DNA from: Haematococcus lacustris
Lineage: Eukaryota > Chlorophyta > Chlorophyceae > Chlamydomonadales > Haematococcaceae
Direction of reading: 5' to 3'
NCBI GenBank assembly: GCA_030144725.1
Contig: JASKMD010000010.1
Span: forward strand, 4,151,045-4,215,044
Length of the DNA: 64,000 bases
A program made the translations under genes and the position numbers. Shown here one piece after another: positions 45,974 through 59,600 of this stretch; within the stretch, counting starts at the first letter, position 1; the number at the start of each line of letters is the position of its first letter. Below the pieces are notes generated by a model. It was not told where the DNA came from. It saw nothing but the letters and a program-made list of their open reading frames with translations, and made no database searches.

Positions 45974-48900
45974 AGGACGCTGTGCTGCAGCTCGCGAAGC
46001 CAGCCTACTCATCGGCTGAGCAGCCTGGTGTGTACCGCATCGCCCGCTTGCCGTGCACAAGCATTCAAACCTAACTACCACTATCACTACAGACGGCTAT
46101 GTACGACGCCTGGAGGCCGCCTGCCAGCTGTTGCATGAGGGACTCAGGCCACCCCGGGCCACGGGTGCCCCGTCTGCCTCCTCTGTCTCTGCTGCCCACA
46201 ATGTGCCTCCAGCTGCTTCGCCCACACCCTCTGCCGCGGGCAGCATCTCAGCTGGGGAGCTGTGTACACTTCTGCTGACAGACCAGGAGCTGCTGGACGT
46301 GGTGCTGGGACTACATGACATCAGAGCAGCCCAGCTTTGCCACCTCATGCCCTGGTCAGGGTCACATGCGCTCAAGCTGCCTCCTCCCAGTGAAGCACTT
46401 GCCAAGCAGCTCAGCCAAAGCCAGCGGTCAGTGCCAGGCAGCCAGCTGCTAGCCTTTGTCAAAACCCTGGAGCGGGAGAGCAGCCTCAAGGTGAGCTCTG
46501 CCACTGCTCCTTGCCTAATGCTTCCTCCTCTTGCTTGCAGCTGAGCCGGGATTGCCTGGAATGTGGCTAGCATCTAGCATCTAGCCTTGGCTTTGTAAGC
46601 TTGACAGTCAACAACCAAGGCCCATGTGGGCTACCATGTACTAGGGATCATAACATTCTGATGTGTGTATATGCGGGGCAACAAGGGCAAGGTGTGCAGG
46701 CTATGTGCGGGGCAACAAGGGCTGCTGCTGCTGTAACATGTAACACATTGGACTAGTGTCACCCTGACAGTGCAGTGCTAAGAGGATAGGCAAATTAGCC
46801 CCATGATGCCATGCAGCAGGGAATTGCATCATCATTAGTTCTGGATATGTTGTTGAGCTTTTCCCAGCCCTGACTCATTCTTTGGCTGGAGCTTGACAGC
46901 TTCTTGTTCAGCTGGCCTGACCCTCGGGCCCTAACCCTGCACTCCCTCCTTCCTCCCTCCCTCTTCCTCCCTCCTCCTTCCCAATGCCATTCCTCCCCTC
47001 CCCCTCCTGCCCACCCCCTCCTCAGCTGGCTTGGCCCCACCTCCTTCTGCTCCCCTGCAGTGGCTGTGGCTAGCGTGCTGCCCATGCAGGGTGACCCTCT
47101 GCTGCGTGTGTGGGACAGCATGCACCGCGCCGTGCTGCTGGTGCTGGCAGCCTTGCAGTCACTCCCCATCCGCCCTCACCCTCAGCACCCTGACCCTGCA
47201 GCCACCACCCACACCTCCACCACCACCCAGCTGCCACCTGGCTACCACCGCTGCAGCGCCTGCCTGCTGCTCAGCCTGCGCCTGGCCCTCTGTCTGGCTC
47301 AGCACTGTGCGGAGCAGCCCCTGGGCAAGGAAGCAGCCCTTGCCCGGCTGCACAAACCCCTGCGTGGGCTGCTGCTGGGGCTGAGCATTGCAATGACAGT
47401 GATGCAGGCAGCAGGCCACCCTGAGGCACAGGCCCAGCGTGTGCAGTTTGTGCGATGCATGCTGCACCTGGCATCAAAGTTATCCGCATTGGACACAGAC
47501 CCCAGAGCCATCAGCAGCATCGGCAGCAGCAGGGGCCACGGTAGCAGTTTGGGCCAAGCCAGCAGCGGAGGTCTGCAAGGGCTGCATGCACTGGCTCTCA
47601 ATAGCTACGGTTTCCTGGGCCAGGCGCTGTGTCATTTGATTGGCCGCCAGGAGCAAGCGTTTGCCCACAAGGAGTTGATCACCACGTGCCAACAAGAAGG
47701 TAAGCCAGCGCTTGTAGCTAGGATGTAGCGCTTGATAAGGGCGTTCCAATGCCGCACAGCTATCGAAACACCGCCATACAGCTCGTGGACAAAATGTGAC
47801 CTGGAAATGCAGCAACGGCAATTCCATGCACAGGGATACCTTGCATGGGGTCTTGGTGCATCATGTCAATGATGCCTGAATGCAGGGCCGGGTGGCATGG
47901 AGGAGCTCTGGAACGATGTCGTCAGCTATGGGGCAATGGCATTATCGAAGACATACCAGATGTCCATTCGCCTGCAACTATACCTAGATGACCCAGCCAA
48001 GGCAGCACGCGCCACCAAATATGACTTTGTGCCTTTCATCCTCGGTTTGCTCGCCCGTTGCGTGCCCGAATACCAATGTCTCATAGTGGTGGTGGACCTT
48101 ACTTTGGCAATAGGTGCCGTCGTTGGAAGTACATTCGTGGGTCAGCAGAAGCCAGAGCTCTTCCTCCCAAACCTCGCAGCCATGTATGCTACGCTATACA
48201 AGTCCATCATGGTGTTGATGAGGTTCATGCCAGACTGGAGGTGCCGGCCGGCTGTGCTGAGCACCGCCTTGCACGTCGCCGCCGCTGGTTCACTGGCACA
48301 CCACACCCTGGTGTCTCTGCTCCCCTCCACGGACCACGTGAACAGGATGCCACACACAACCTCAGGGCCGAGCTTGCTGCCTCCCACGGTGCTGGAAGAC
48401 TTACCGAAGTTGGAAGAGGAAGTCAGCAATGTGTCCCTCCACGCAAACTACCTATGGAGCCTGGTTCTGGCGCAAGATGGCGTGGAGGAGCCATCGATGA
48501 AACCTTTCCAGGTGGATGACAATTTCCGTAACCGCTTGACAACCGACAAGGTGGCTGTTCTGCCCTCTCCATCCTCACCTCAGCTGGCACCCTTGGCCCT
48601 GGACCTGGTGCTGGGTATGGAGAACACGCTGCAGGTGAGAGGCCAGGGAACAGGTTATGGCAGCTGAGCTGACTGGGGCCAGCTGAGACAAAGTGTGTGA
48701 TAATGTATAAGCAAGCAAGCAGCACCTGTGGCAGTGTGTGGTGCAGGCATAGAGTCAAGGCAGCTGAGGTAGGGAGGCCTTCTCAATGATGCTGACACCT
48801 GGCATGCAAACTCTCTTGCTTGAGGGCACACTGCGCATGCACCAGACTGCTGCTATGCCTGCTGAGCTGGTATCAAGCTCTTGTGTGATGATTGTCACTC

Positions 48901-49602
48901 CTGGCATGCCTGTTGCAGATGGTGATGCGGCATCAAGACATGGTGTGGAAGTGGCCATTCTGGAATGATGGCAATCTTGTGCAAGGCCTTGCGGACGGCT
49001 ACCGAACCCTGCTGGCCTTGTTTGGGCATGTCATCGAGGTCCTGGCAGAGCACGCTGCAGTGGGCCCTGCTGGCTTGGCTGCCCAGCCTGCCTCTTGGCT
49101 GCCCTGTGGCAACAGCCTGGTGGAGGGCTGGTGCACAAGGCTGCTGGCAGGGGTCTGCAAGCTGATGTGCATCGCCACCCCTGCCTCAGCAGATGTGCCC
49201 CTTATCTTGAAAATGATGCTAAACAGGAGGCTTCACGGCAGCTACAAGCTCTTGCTACGCGGGCAGCGTCAAGCTCCACCCAGCATGTCCCCAGAGGCTG
49301 AGCGGCTGCTGTCCTGCCTCAACCTGGTACTCACAGCTATGGTGCCCCAAGACCTGTGCCTGGCAATGGCTGCCGCCGTGGCAAACACGGTGCCGGAAGA
49401 TACCACGTTGTCCAAGCTGCAGCCTGAGCAGGTGTGGACCTGGCAGGCGCTGGCGGCAGGCACCCCGGCTGAGGCCACCCTGCAGGGTCTGCTGTCAGCA
49501 CTGGCCTCCCTGTTTCAGGTGCAGGGCCTGGTCACGCCCATAGCACCAGGGTGGCGACCTCAGCACCTCACGCTGGCGCTGGGTGAATGGCACGAGTTGT
49601 AA
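45970..49602 (+). CDS. MKDAV-family copy 3, 5 exons, unknown function
   Basis: Exons: 45970-46027, 46093-46490, 47090-47699, 47886-48634, 48919-49602, giving 832 residues, the shortest complete copy. It carries every conserved family block. Exon 4 is the most divergent of the array (MEELWNDVVSYGAMALSKTY; lacks the SRTSARVTASRHSAAA-type stretch). In exon 5 the variable patch between DLCLAM and KLQPEQVWTWQ is shortened in frame, so GVALSKLQ becomes TTLSKLQ. Exon 3 lacks the long Ser-rich run of copies 2 and 5. Intron 3 is short (186 bp), against 820-1320 bp in copies 2, 4 and 5. Confidence 0.75.
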
Positions 49603-50683
49603 TGCGAACGTGCCAGGTGGTGAGGAACTCCCCAGGCTAGTCTGTTAAGACAGCTAGCCAAGACAGTTTTCCAGCTGACAATGATCGCAAGGTTCATAAA
49701 AGTCATTCCATCTTCCCTTGGCTGCATTGCCCATGCATGGCCTGTCAGCATGCAATTGTGGGTGCAGCCCCACCCAGAGCAGCCCACAGCCTCCCCTTCA
49801 TAAGAGTGACATTATACCGCAGCCTCCTGCTGCCCACCCCCCAGCTGAGGGCCAGCTCCGCTGTTCAAGCAGCCACCAGTGCGCCTGTTGAGCCCAGCAC
49901 CGCCACAGCACTGCACAGGACAGGGTACACCATGTGGCCTAGGGAGCAGGCTCTGGCTGCATCTGCCAATTCAGCCTGATCCAGCCCAGGGCTTTCGGGC
50001 TGTCCATAGCTTTGTGTGCAAACATGCATGCTCAATTGTCACGGGTACGCCTCCAGGGTGTGCAGCTTTCTGTCAGGCTCCATGGTGCTGCACACTACTG
50101 CCTTCAATAGCCTGCGGGGTGGCGAGCATAGTGCCACAGCATCACTGCCTCCCTGCAGCCACCGATTGACTGCTCATGTCGGTGACCCAGGTACTGTAGA
50201 GGCAGGCAGTAACTGTGCAATGTGTCGGAATCTCTGTTTGCTGACAAGGAGCTGATGGAGGGTGGTTCACTCTCACACATGACACGACCCTTAATATTTG
50301 ATGACGCTTAACATTTTGAGTGCGAGGCCATTGACACCTTCGGTTTTTTTGTTGTGTACCAAGCTCAACTAATCCATGCTCACAATGGTGAACACGGGGT
50401 TTGTATTGACCAACTTATATGCTTGTTTTCACATGTACCGACAGCTTCTGCACCCTACGACTCTCTTGCTACTATTGGCTGAAACAACAGGCATAGCGAC
50501 CGTGTTCACAATATGTTTGCCGTCGTGAGTATGTTGACAATGAGTCCAGCATGCAAATTTAGCGCCTAACATCGCGCATAACATCTTTGTACTTTAATGA
50601 GTCACATGAGCTGCCAAAGGCGCTGCAACACGTTACATATCTACTGAAAGGCCTTCCATAATATCCCAAACATATCGCGGATC
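49603..50683. other. Spacer between copies 3 and 4
   Basis: It consists of the family 3' flank repeat (about 49735-49980), a block shared with copy 2 and copy 5 3' regions (about 50016-50160), and the family 5' flank (about 50390-50683). No separate gene was seen. Copies 3 and 4 are in direct head-to-tail order. Confidence 0.65.
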
Positions 50684-50692
50684 ATGCGGTGA
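50684..50692 (+). promoter_or_regulatory. Mini-uORF overlapping start of copy 4
   Basis: ATG CGG TGA, one codon shorter than in other copies; the TGA overlaps the start ATG at 50692 as TGATG. Confidence 0.5.
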
Positions 50693-53600
50693 TGAAAGAC
50701 GCCGTACTGCAGCTCGCGGGGCCAGCCTACACATTACAGGAGCAGCCTGGTATGTGCCGCATCGCCCGCTTGTCGTGCACAAGCAATATGACGCTGTCAC
50801 CTGGCACTTCAGCTGCAGACGGCTATGTACGACGCCTGGAGGCTGCCTGCCAGCTGCTGCATGAGGGACTCAGGCCACCTCAGGCCACGGGTGCCCAGCC
50901 TGCCTCCTTTGGCCCTGCTGCTCACAACGCGCCTCCAGCTGCTCCTTCACCCACACCCTCAGCCGATGCCAGCACTTTAGCTGGGGAGCTGTGCACGTTC
51001 CTGCTGACAGACCAGGAGGTGCTGGATGTGGTGCTGGCCCTCCATGACATCAGAGCAGCCCAGCTTTGCCACCTCATGCCCTGGTCAGGGTCACATTCGC
51101 TCAAGCTGCCTCCTCCCAGCAAAGTACTGGCTAAGCAGCTCAGTCAAAGCCAGTGGTCACTGCCAGGCAGCCAGCTGCTGGCCTTCGTCACAGCCCTGGA
51201 TGATGACAACAGCTTGCAGGTGAGCTCTGCCCTTGCCCCCTGCTCTTGCCCCCTGCTCTTGCTACCCTGGACTGCCACCTGGCATCCTTTCTGTCCCGTC
51301 CAGTAGTGTAGTATGCCATTGCCATTGCCTGTTGCTCCTTTGAGCTCCCAATTGATGTGGGTAAATTGACCCTTTAGATGGCCAGATTGAGCAGCCCATG
51401 TGCAATCTTGGACCAGGAAGTTTTAGTGCTTCAGTTCACACATCCTTGAGGCCAAGCTGGTAGTAGTGCGATGTCAGTCCCCATTGCATCATTGAGGCGC
51501 ACATGCATGGCTTGTTGCTGCTTATGCGCCCTCCCTCTCTTGCGGGAGGGTGAGGGATTGATCTCTGACCATGACTCCCTGACCATTGGACTGCCAAGAG
51601 GGTGAGGGGATCCCCGCAAAGGTGCTAGAAATGCCTGACTAATGGGCTGTCAAAAGCAACAGCTTCACGCTTGATCGGTTAAGCTGCGAGTTGAAGTAGC
51701 ATCCTTGTGTGGGACCAACCTCCACCTAGCAGCTAGCTGGACAGACTTTGACACTGAGCCCTGGCTTTGGCTGAAGCTAGACAACTGGCTTGGCCGGACT
51801 GCTCAGCCCCCCTCTCTCTCACTCCTCAGCCAAAGCCAGCGCTCAGTGCCAGGCAGCCAGCCGCTCTCATTTGTTCAACCTGGTTGTTGGTGTGCTGCCC
51901 ATGCAGGGTGACCCTCTGCTGCGTGTGTGGGACAGCATGCACCGCGCAGTGCTGCTGGTGCTGGCAGCCTTGCAATCACTCCCCATCCTCCCTCACCCTC
52001 TGCACCCTGACCCTGCCTCCACCACCCACACCTCCTCCACCACCCAGCTGCCACCTGGCTACCACCGCTGCAGCGCCTGCTTGCTGCTCAGCCTGCGCCT
52101 GGCCCTCTGTCTGGCTCAGCACTGCGTGGATCAGCCCCTGGACAAGGACCTAGCCCTTGCCCGGCTGCACGCCACCCTGCCTGGGCTGCTGCTGGGGCTG
52201 AGCACTGCAGTGACAGCGATGCAGGCAGCAGGCCACCCTGAGGCACAGGCCCAGCGTGTGCAGTTTGTGCGCTGCATGCTGCACCTGGGAACAAAGTTAG
52301 CCATGAGTGTGGTAAAGAAAGACCCCAAGGCCAGCAGCAACAGTAGCAGCAGGGGCCAAGCCAGCAGCAGGGGTCCTTGTGGCGACACAGGTCGGTCTGG
52401 AGATTCTCAAAGCGCTGGTGACAAGCTGCATGCACTGGCTGTCAACAGCTACGGCTACCTGACCCAGGCGCTGTGTGGTGTCTCGGGGCGCCAGATGGAA
52501 GCATTCGCCCATGATGACTTAATCACCACATGCCAAAAAGAAGGTAAGCGACGGCACATTCATTGCAGTGTTTGCCTCAGTGTACAGCTTTCAGGCATAC
52601 AACCTTTACATGGGGGAAATGAGAGCTTGTTAACTTGTACAACCTTGTACAACCTTCACTTGTGTTAATGGCTTAGCGACATGTCCGAGGCTTGTGTTTA
52701 GGATGTAGCGCTTGGAACACGCGTCCTAAGGCCGCACAACAACAAAAAGTGAGCTGGTGACTAACAAATGACTAGCAAATGGGTAGTGGAGCCTATGATG
52801 ATTAGCCTTGATCTCACTATAAACCTCATAGCTCATTAGCTCTGAACTCATGGTCTCGTTAGCAATCTATCTTGCGTAGGGTTGCCAAAAGAGAAAGGAG
52901 GCCTCGCTAAGAGGCAACGCTTCACCGGACAACACAGTAAAGCATTACCTCACTAAGCAGAGCCTTAAACAGAAGTTATAATTGAGATACAGTAACTCAA
53001 TCCCTGATGAGCTGGCTGAACCTAGCACACCTTGCTCCAACAAGTGTACAGCCTCCGACCCCATGTATACCTCAGGTCATGTATGGCTGTCACAAGGTGC
53101 TTGGCACCAACTCACAGGGCTACTTGCACACAGTTACCTGTACACGGTTACTTGCACAAACCTACCTGCACAGGGTCACCTGCACTGGGCTTCCTGCACA
53201 GGGTTACATGCACAGGGTCACCTTGCATAGGGTCACATGCACACGAATACCTGCACAGGGTTACCTGCACAGCAGTAATGCGATCGGAACCAAAAGCTTG
53301 TTTTCCATAACTGCGCAACCAGGCATGTGATGGTCCTGGACCCTTCGTAACCAGCATCAGCTTGGCTGTTTTGAAAGTAATACACTGTCGCAAAGGGTAA
53401 GTTGCAAAGGGTAACCTGCACAGGGTCACGTTGCACAGTGTGTCGACCTGCACAATATCACCATGGAAAGGCGTATAGCCTCGGCAAAAGGACCCCGCTT
53501 CTACCTTGGGTCATGTATGGCTGTCAATGGGTGTTGTGCGCCAACTCACTGTACCCCACTCACATGCTGCTGCTCAAGTTCAAGCAGGGTTGCCAATTCA

Positions 53601-55651
53601 TCATACTTTCAGCCATGATGAGTGTTTGACCAGATCCTCTTGTCGTATCATGAACTATCCTAAACTGTGACTAGCAACTGTCACAATACACATTCTGTGG
53701 GCTAGGGGTATAGGGGTATTTGCGTGACTCTGTGAGTTTGCCAAAACACCTTTCAGGCACATATCGTGGCAGGGCGGTTTGCAAACAAGTACAATGATGA
53801 CAATTGTTGACCCCGCTGACTGCCGTATGTCTTGCTGCATCACGTCAATGACGCCCGGGTGCAGGGCCCGGCAGCATCGACGAGCTCAATAGAGATGTCA
53901 TCAACTTTGCGGTGACGACATTGACGGTTACGTCCCAGCATTCTAACGACATGGTACAGCCCTTGAAGGACGCAGCCAGGGCAGTAACCCGCAATAGTGC
54001 TAGGGCTGTCGCCTCTCGCCATTCCGCAGCGGCAGTCAGTACGCCGCTGGCGGTGTCCGACATCCTCAGCTTGCTTCCTCGTTGCCTTCCGGGATTACAA
54101 GCTACCGTCGTGTCCTTGAAGCTCGCTGCGACAGTAGCCGCCGTTCATAAGAGCATAGCCATCAGTCAAAAGACGCCGAAGCTCTTCCTCACCAGCCTCT
54201 CAGCCACATACATTACACTAAACCCGGCCATCGTGCAGTTGACGAAGCTCATGCCAGACTGGAGGCGCCAGCCGGCTGTGTTGCGCACTGGCTTGCGCAT
54301 CGCCGCCGCTGGAGCGCTTGTACACAACACCATGGTGGCAGTGCTTCACGACGCGGAGCACATGAACAGAACGCCACACGCAACGTGGACGCCGTGCTTG
54401 CTGCCCGCCTCGGTGCAGCGCTTGCCGGGAATTGAAGCAAAACTCGGCGATACGTTCTTCCACACGATCCACCTATGGAGCCTGGTCCTCGCGCAAGATG
54501 GCGTGAAGGAGCCACCAATGGGACCTTACCAGTTGGATGACGACTTCTTCTACCGCTTGATACTTGACAGGGTGGCTGTGTTGCCCTCGCCATCCTCAAC
54601 TCAGCTGGCGCCCTTGGCCCTGGACCTGGTGCTGGGTATGGAGAACACGCTGCAGGTGAGAGGCAAAGTAACAGGTCATGGCAGCTGAGCTGACTGGGGC
54701 CAGCTGAGACAAAGTGTGTGATGACGAATCAGTAAGCAAGCAGCACCTGTGGCAGTGTGTGGTGCAGGCATAAAGTCAAGGCAGCTGAGGTAGGGAGGCC
54801 TCCTCAGTGATGCTGACACCTGGCTTGAGAGCTCTCTTGCACACTGCACATGCTCTAGACTGCTGCTATGCCTGCTGAGCTGGTATCAAGCTCTTGTGCG
54901 GTGGTTGTCACGCCTGGCATGCCTGTTGCAGATGGTGATGCAGCATCAAGACATGGTGTGGAAGTGGCCATCTTGGAATGACGGCAACCTTGTGCAAGGC
55001 CTTGCGGACAGCTACCGAATTCTGCTAGCCTTGTTTGGGCATGTCATCGAGTTCCTGGCCGCACCCAGTGTGGTGGGCCCTGCTGGCTTGGCTGCCCAGC
55101 CTGCCTCCTGGCTGCCCTGCGGCAACAGCCTGGTGGAGGGCTGGTGCACAAGGCTGCTGGCAGGGGTCTGCAAGCTGATGTGCATCGCCACCCCAGACTC
55201 AGCAGCCGTACCCATACTCTTGAAGATCATGCTCAACCGAAGGCTTCGAGGCAGCTACAAGCTCTTGCTACGCGGGCAGCGTCAGGCCCCCCCCAGCATG
55301 TCCCCAGAGGCTGAGCGGCTGCTGTCCTGCCTGACCCTGGTACTCACAGCCATGGTGCCCCAAGACCTGTGCCTGGCAATGACTCCAACCCCAACAAAGT
55401 TGGGACGGAAATTGGACATCCCTTTGAAGGAGGAGTGCATCGCCATGGGGGTTGCGCTGTCCAAGCTGCAGCCTGAGCAGGTGTGGACCTGGCAGGTGCT
55501 GGCCGCTGGCACCCCGGCTGAGGCCACCCTGCAGGGTCTGCTGTCAACACTGGCCTCCATGTTTCAGTTGCAGGGCCTGGTCACGCCCATAGCACCAGGG
55601 TGGCGACCTCAGCACCTCACGCTGGCGTTGGGTGAATGGCACGAGTCCTAG
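50692..55651 (+). CDS. MKDAV-family copy 4, 5 exons, unknown function
   Basis: Exons: 50692-50749, 50819-51219, 51907-52543, 53865-54655, 54932-55651, giving 868 residues with consistent phases. The exon 1 donor here is GTATGT, the best in the family. Intron 1 is also open in frame, so retaining it would give a longer N-terminus. Intron 2 (687 bp) and intron 3 (1321 bp) are the longest in the array. Exon 5 is of the DGNLVQGLADSYRILLALFG type. Its variable patch (TPTPTKLGRKLDIPLKEECI) shares almost nothing with other copies, although both sides are nearly identical to them. Confidence 0.75.
53105..53450. repeat. TGCACAGGGTTACC minisatellite in intron 3 of copy 4
   Basis: About ten degenerate units of 12-14 bp (CTGCACAGGGTTAC/CTGCACAGGGTCAC) at 53105-53275, with two or three more at 53395-53450. 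Confidence 0.8.
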
Positions 55652-56684
55652 TGAAGGGTGGTGAGGAACTCACCCGGCTAGGCTGCGAAGACACCTAGCC
55701 AAGACACTTGTTCAGCTGAAACTGATCACAAGGTTCACAAAGGTCATTGCAGCTTCCCTTGGCTACTTGCACATGCATGGCCTGTCAGCATGCAAATGCG
55801 GGTGCAGCCCCATCCAGTGCAGCTCACAGTCCCACAGCCTTGCCTGCATTAGAGTGGCATTGAGCCGCAGCCTTACACTGCCCACCCCACAGCTCTGCTG
55901 TTAAAGCAGCCACCAGCGAAACTGTTGAGCCCTGCACCGCCCCATTGCTTTGGACAGGGTACACCTCATGCCATATGATCTAGGTAACGAGCTCTGACTG
56001 GGTCTGCCAGTACAACCTGACCTCCAGTCCAGTCCTGGGCACAAGTGTTGTCCATGGCATTGTCTAACTCAGTGCCAACATGCACGCTCACTTGCCACTC
56101 AACATGCACGCTCACTCGCCACTCAATGCCTGCTCATGTGAGTTGCTCATGTGTGAAGCTAGGCAGTAGCTGTGAGGCGTGTTGGGCTGCCCAGTTCTTG
56201 TGTGTTGACTAAGAGTTGAAAGGGGGAAAAGGGTTCACTCCCACACCCGACATGGCCCTTGACTCTTGTGAGTCAGCTTCGTGCATGAACCCAGCTTCCC
56301 CTCACTACACCCACCTCCGTCATCTCTACAGACCAGTGATGCATCTGAGCAAGGCTGAGGTCTCCGACTGGTGCCGACGTCACTGCGCAAGTGGAAGCAG
56401 CCTCTAGGTTGTTCCAAAACCAAGACATGGGCCTCAGCCAGTGTCAGTGGAAAGGCTGCCGGCACAGCTCATGCAACATCGTCACCATCACTACCACTGA
56501 GCGGTGCAATGCGGCATTATTGAGCGGGTGGGTTTCGGGCACACATGGGAGCGTATCACGCTCAAGAGCTGAAAACAGTCCTGACATGGATTTTGTATTG
56601 ACCAACTCACCTGCAGTTCCGTGAACCGACAACTTCTGCACACCACAGACCTCTTGCTACTACATCTCAAACATAGAGCGGGAG
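55652..56684. other. Spacer between copies 4 and 5
   Basis: It holds the family 3' flank repeat (about 55772-56000), element E (about 56290-56480, with GGAAGCAGCCTCTAGGTTGT) and the 5' flank of copy 5. No other gene was seen. Confidence 0.65.
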
Positions 56685-56696
56685 ATGCGGCAATGA
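56685..56696 (+). promoter_or_regulatory. Mini-uORF overlapping start of copy 5
   Basis: ATG CGG CAA TGA overlapping the start ATG at 56693. Confidence 0.55.
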
Positions 56697-59600
56697 AAGA
56701 CGCCGTGCTGCAGCTCGCGGGGCCAGCCTACACATCGCAGGAGCAGCCTGGTGTGTGCCGCATCGACCGCTTGCCATGCACAAGCATATAAAACTGTCAC
56801 CTGACACTTCGTTGCAGACGGCTATGTACTAGGCTTAGAAGCCGCCTGCCAGCTGGTGCATGAGGGACTCAGGCCATCCAAGGCCACAAGTGCCCGGCCT
56901 TCATCCTCTGGCCATGCTGCACACAATGCGGCCCCAGCTGCTGCTGCACCCACACCCTCAGTCGCGGGCAGCACTTCAGCTGTGGAGCTGTGCACACTGC
57001 TGCTGACAGACCAGGAGGTGCTGGATGTGGTGCTGGCCCTCCATGACATCAGAGCAGCCCAGCTTTGCCACTTTATGTCCTGGTCAGGGTCACATTCGCT
57101 CAAGCTGCCTCCTCCCAGTGAAGCACTGGCTAAGCAGCTGAGTCACAGCCAGTGGTCAGTGCCAGGGAGCCAGCTGCTGACCTTTGTCACAGCCCTGGAT
57201 GATGACGACAGCCTGGAGGTAGGCTTGACAAACATCAATCAGGATCCAAAATAGACCCTCGAAGCCATGCAGCAGGGAGTTACACTGTCATTAGCTCTTG
57301 ATATGTTGATGATCCCATGCTGCCCCCTGAGAATTCTTCCCAGACCTAATCCATGCTATGGCTGGAGCTAGACAACTGGCTGGGATTCACCTCCTCTTGC
57401 TTCCCTCACTTCCCTGCAGCTGTGCCTATTGTGCTGCCCATGCAGGGCGACCCTCTGTTGTGTGTGTTGGACAGCATGCACCGCGCCATGCTGCTGGTGC
57501 TGGCAGCCTTGCAGTCACTCCCCATCCGCCCTCACCCTCAGCACCCTGACCCTGCAGCCACCACCCACACCTCCATCACCACCCAGCTGCCATCTGGCTA
57601 CCACCGCTGCAGCGCCTGCCTGCTGCTCAGCCTGCGCCTGGCTGTCTGCCTGGCCAACCACTGTGTGGATCAGCCCCTGGACAAGGACCTAGCCCTTGCC
57701 CGGCTGTACGCCACCATGCCTGGGCTGCTGCTGGGGCTGAGCACCGCAATGACAGTGATGCAGGCAGCAGGCCACCCTGAGGCACAAGCCCAGCGTGTGC
57801 AGTTCGTGCGCTGCCTGCTGTGCCTGGGATCAGAAGAATTCGCAGGCCCCATAAGAATAAATCCCCAAGCCAGCAGCAGCAGCAGCAGCAGCTGGCACCA
57901 TGGTAGCAGCAGGGGCCAAGCCAGCAGCAGGGTTGCCCGTGGCGCTTCCCAGAGCGCTGGTGACGAGCTGCATGCACTGGCAGTCAACAGCTACGGCTTC
58001 CTGGCCCAGGCATTTTGCGATGTCTTGGGGCGCCAGGAGGAAGCGTACGCCCATCAGGAGTTATTAACCACATCTCAGAAAGAAGGTAAGCCAGCGGCAT
58101 GATTTGAAGTGAGCCAGCGACCTGGTAGTTTCTCTAGGTTGCGTGCCTCACACCTAGCAACCGCTTGACAAGTGTAGGTCAAGTTGTAGCACACCTACCT
58201 TTCTTGCGAGAGGGTGAGGGCTAGGGGTTGATGCCCGCAAAGATGCCAGGACCTCTTGGCTAGAACAATCTCCATAAGAGGGCAGTGGGTCACTGGAGTG
58301 AGTCAGGATATGCACCTATGACACTCATGAGGGTAAACCCGAGAGCGCCCTGGCGGCATACGTCAGCCCGAGGGTACCACACATGAGGGTAGACATCTGC
58401 CGGCGGGGGCCCTCCCCATGTTGAGAAAAGCCAACAGCGGCGCATAGTTCCTTATCGCACGCCCCTTCAGGGGAGCACAATTATTTCGTTTGGTTTGTTC
58501 TTTCGTTTGCGCCTGTTTCAGCGTACGAGCTTTCAGCCGTTCAGGTCAAAGCAGGGTGGCCAATCTAGCGTTTTCAGCGTATGAGCTTTCAGCCAAGCAG
58601 GGTTGCCAGTATGGCCTAGCTTACTGCCATGATGAGTGTTTGACCTAACCCTCCTGTCATTCCGGGCCACTAACAAGCCTATTCTCCTACAGGGGTCAGG
58701 GGTTAGGCCTTTGCAGGACTGGCCTTTCACTTCAAAATGACTATCAAAACTAATGATGTCAGGTGCTTGTCAGGTCAGGTCATACTTGTCAGGTACACAT
58801 CTTGGCGACACGGTATGCAAACAAGCGAAGTCATAACATTTGTTGACCCCGCTAACTGCCATGTGTCTTGTTACATCACCCAATGACGCCCGGGTGCAGG
58901 GCCAGGTAGCATTGAGGAGCTCATGATAGATGTCGTCAACTTTGTGGCAATGGCATCAACGGTGACGTCCCAGCACTTCGTCGACCTGCATCAAACCCTG
59001 GAGGATGCAGCCAGGGCAGCTAGCCGCACGAGTGCTAGGGTTACCGCCTCTCGCCGTTCTGCAGCGGCAGTCAAAGTGGCACCGATGGCGTCCGACATCC
59101 TCAGCTTGGTTGCACGTTGCCTTCCGGTATACCAAGCTGCAGTCGTGGCGGTTAAGCTCTCTGCGACAATAGCCGCCGTTGATGAAAGCATGGTCATGCA
59201 GCAAAAGAAGCTGAAGCCCTTCCTCACCCACTTCCCTACCATGCACGCTGCGCTATACGAGGCCGTTGAGAAGCTCACGGGACTCATGCAAGACAGGAGA
59301 TGCCGGCCGGCTGTGCTGCGCACCGGCTTGCGCGTCGCCACCGCTGCAGCGCTCGCACACAACACCATGGGGTCGTTGCTACCCTACGCGGGGCATATGA
59401 CCAGAATGCCACACACAAACTCAACGCGGAGCTTGCTGCCCACAACGGTGCAGCGCTTGTCGGAAATGGAAAAGACACTTATCGATATGTCCTTCCACGT
59501 TACCCACCTTTGGGGCCTGCTCCTCGCGCAAAATGAGCGATCGACGGGATATCTCCGTACGGATGACGATAAATACTACCTGCCCTCTCCATCCTCACCA

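Noticed and set aside
53000..53460. Possible CRISPR-like array in intron 3 of copy 4
   Set aside because: Units are 12-14 bp, degenerate and without unique spacers; an ordinary minisatellite in a nuclear intron.
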